This document shows, in pieces, positions 63,606-64,000 of a stretch of DNA of 64,000 nt. This DNA comes from Novipirellula caenicola (lineage in GTDB: Bacteria; Planctomycetota; Planctomycetia; Pirellulales; Pirellulaceae), in the NCBI RefSeq assembly GCF_039545035.1, contig NZ_BAABRO010000001.1, forward strand, positions 1,116,001-1,180,000. The letters are read 5' to 3'. The translations under genes and the position numbers were made by a program. Positions within the stretch are counted from its first letter, which is position 1, and every line of letters starts with the position of its first letter. A model generated the notes under the pieces. That model saw only the letters and a list, made by a program, of their open reading frames with translations, had not been told where the DNA came from and searched no databases.

Positions 63606-64000
63606 GTGGCAAGCCGCCACCGACCACAACTCCATCGGTCGACGAGACTTTCTTTACGTCGGTGGACTGACCGCTTTGGGACTCGGTCTAGGCAGTCATA
63701 TCGACCGAGTGAATGCGGCGAGCCCGGCTGCTCGCGCCAAGTCGTGCATCCTGATTTGGTTAGACGGCGGCCCCAGTCATCTTGAAACGCTCGATCCGAA
63801 GCCCGATGCGACCAAGGAAGTTCGTGGCCCCTTTAAAGCCATCTCGACTTCGGTGCCGGGTATTCAGATCAGCGAGTTGATGCCGCGTACGGCGGCCGCG
63901 ATGCAGCACACCGCCATCATTCGCTCAATGACGTCACCGCTTGGCGAGCACAATTTCGGCACTCACTATTTGCTGACAGGCTACAAACCAACGCCTGCAC
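63583..64000 (+). CDS. DUF1501 protein (3' part outside window)
   Basis: 139 codons from ATG 63583, which overlaps the DUF1549/1553 stop by 23 bp. Tat-like leader GRRDFLYVGGLTALGLGLGS, then ILIWLDGGPSHLETLDPKPD, the DUF1501 start. DUF1501 proteins resemble sulfatase/phosphatase-fold enzymes and always travel with DUF1549/1553 genes in planctomycetes. Confidence 0.9.
   Translation, partial: MNSQPTTKWQAATDHNSIGRRDFLYVGGLTALGLGLGSHIDRVNAASPAARAKSCILIWLDGGPSHLETLDPKPDATKEVRGPFKAISTSVPGIQISELMPRTAAAMQHTAIIRSMTSPLGEHNFGTHYLLTGYKPTPA

Overview
The window looks like a chromosomal segment of a planctomycete, most likely a Pirellulales bacterium close to Rhodopirellula. This is inference from family content: a DUF1549/DUF1553 (PSCyt2/PSD1) gene overlapping a DUF1501 gene at the right end, a DUF1559 pseudopilin with a small lipoprotein partner, a large Tad pilus locus, and many uncharacterised secreted proteins. 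I saw no rRNA, tRNA, CRISPR array or phage module.

Layout. 1-2.9 kb (- strand): a transglutaminase-like TgpA protein cut by the left edge, overlapping a DUF58 protein. 3.0-4.2 kb: two divergent secreted Cys/His-rich paralogues. 4.5-15.2 kb (+): the main Tad/Flp pilus operon (flp, terminator, tadV, a His/Glu-rich coiled-coil gene, tadE, a very large cpaB, tadG, tadZ, tadA, tadB, tadC). 15.2-19.9 kb: a metal-related block (DUF192, a NicO-type transporter, a MerC-like protein, a CobW-type GTPase). The 5' end of the transporter gene has been amplified into five truncated tandem copies, each holding a 25-bp-arm palindrome. 20.7-23.9 kb (+): the remaining Tad genes (secretin, lipoprotein, TadD), so the metal block splits the pilus locus.

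24-35 kb: mostly - strand oxidoreductases (three SDRs, two MDR quinone-reductase-like enzymes) with a DUF4437 cupin, HxlR and AraC regulators and a GNAT acetyltransferase. Most spacers here hold GTAG-headed palindromic repeats, and a REP-associated tyrosine transposase (RAYT) sits between two such repeat pairs. This looks like a resident REP/RAYT system that has seeded the window. Two other palindrome families also occur: the one inside the transporter array, and a roughly 130-bp MITE-like element with terminal inverted repeats.

35-52.9 kb: a deiodinase/thioredoxin-like secreted protein, an LRR protein, a helical-repeat membrane protein plus DedA, a three-gene operon of two macro-domain proteins and a membrane dual-specificity phosphatase, an RTX-like acidic protein, a triplicated ~485-bp repeat, several unknown genes, DUF1559 plus lipoprotein, and small conserved proteins. 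53-60 kb: three Hsp20 genes with unusually strong Shine-Dalgarno sequences, a PDZ protein, a 38-residue membrane peptide, an AlgE-like porin and a chemotaxis receptor. 60.6-64 kb: a thioredoxin-like secreted protein and the PSCyt2/PSD1 plus DUF1501 pair cut by the right edge.
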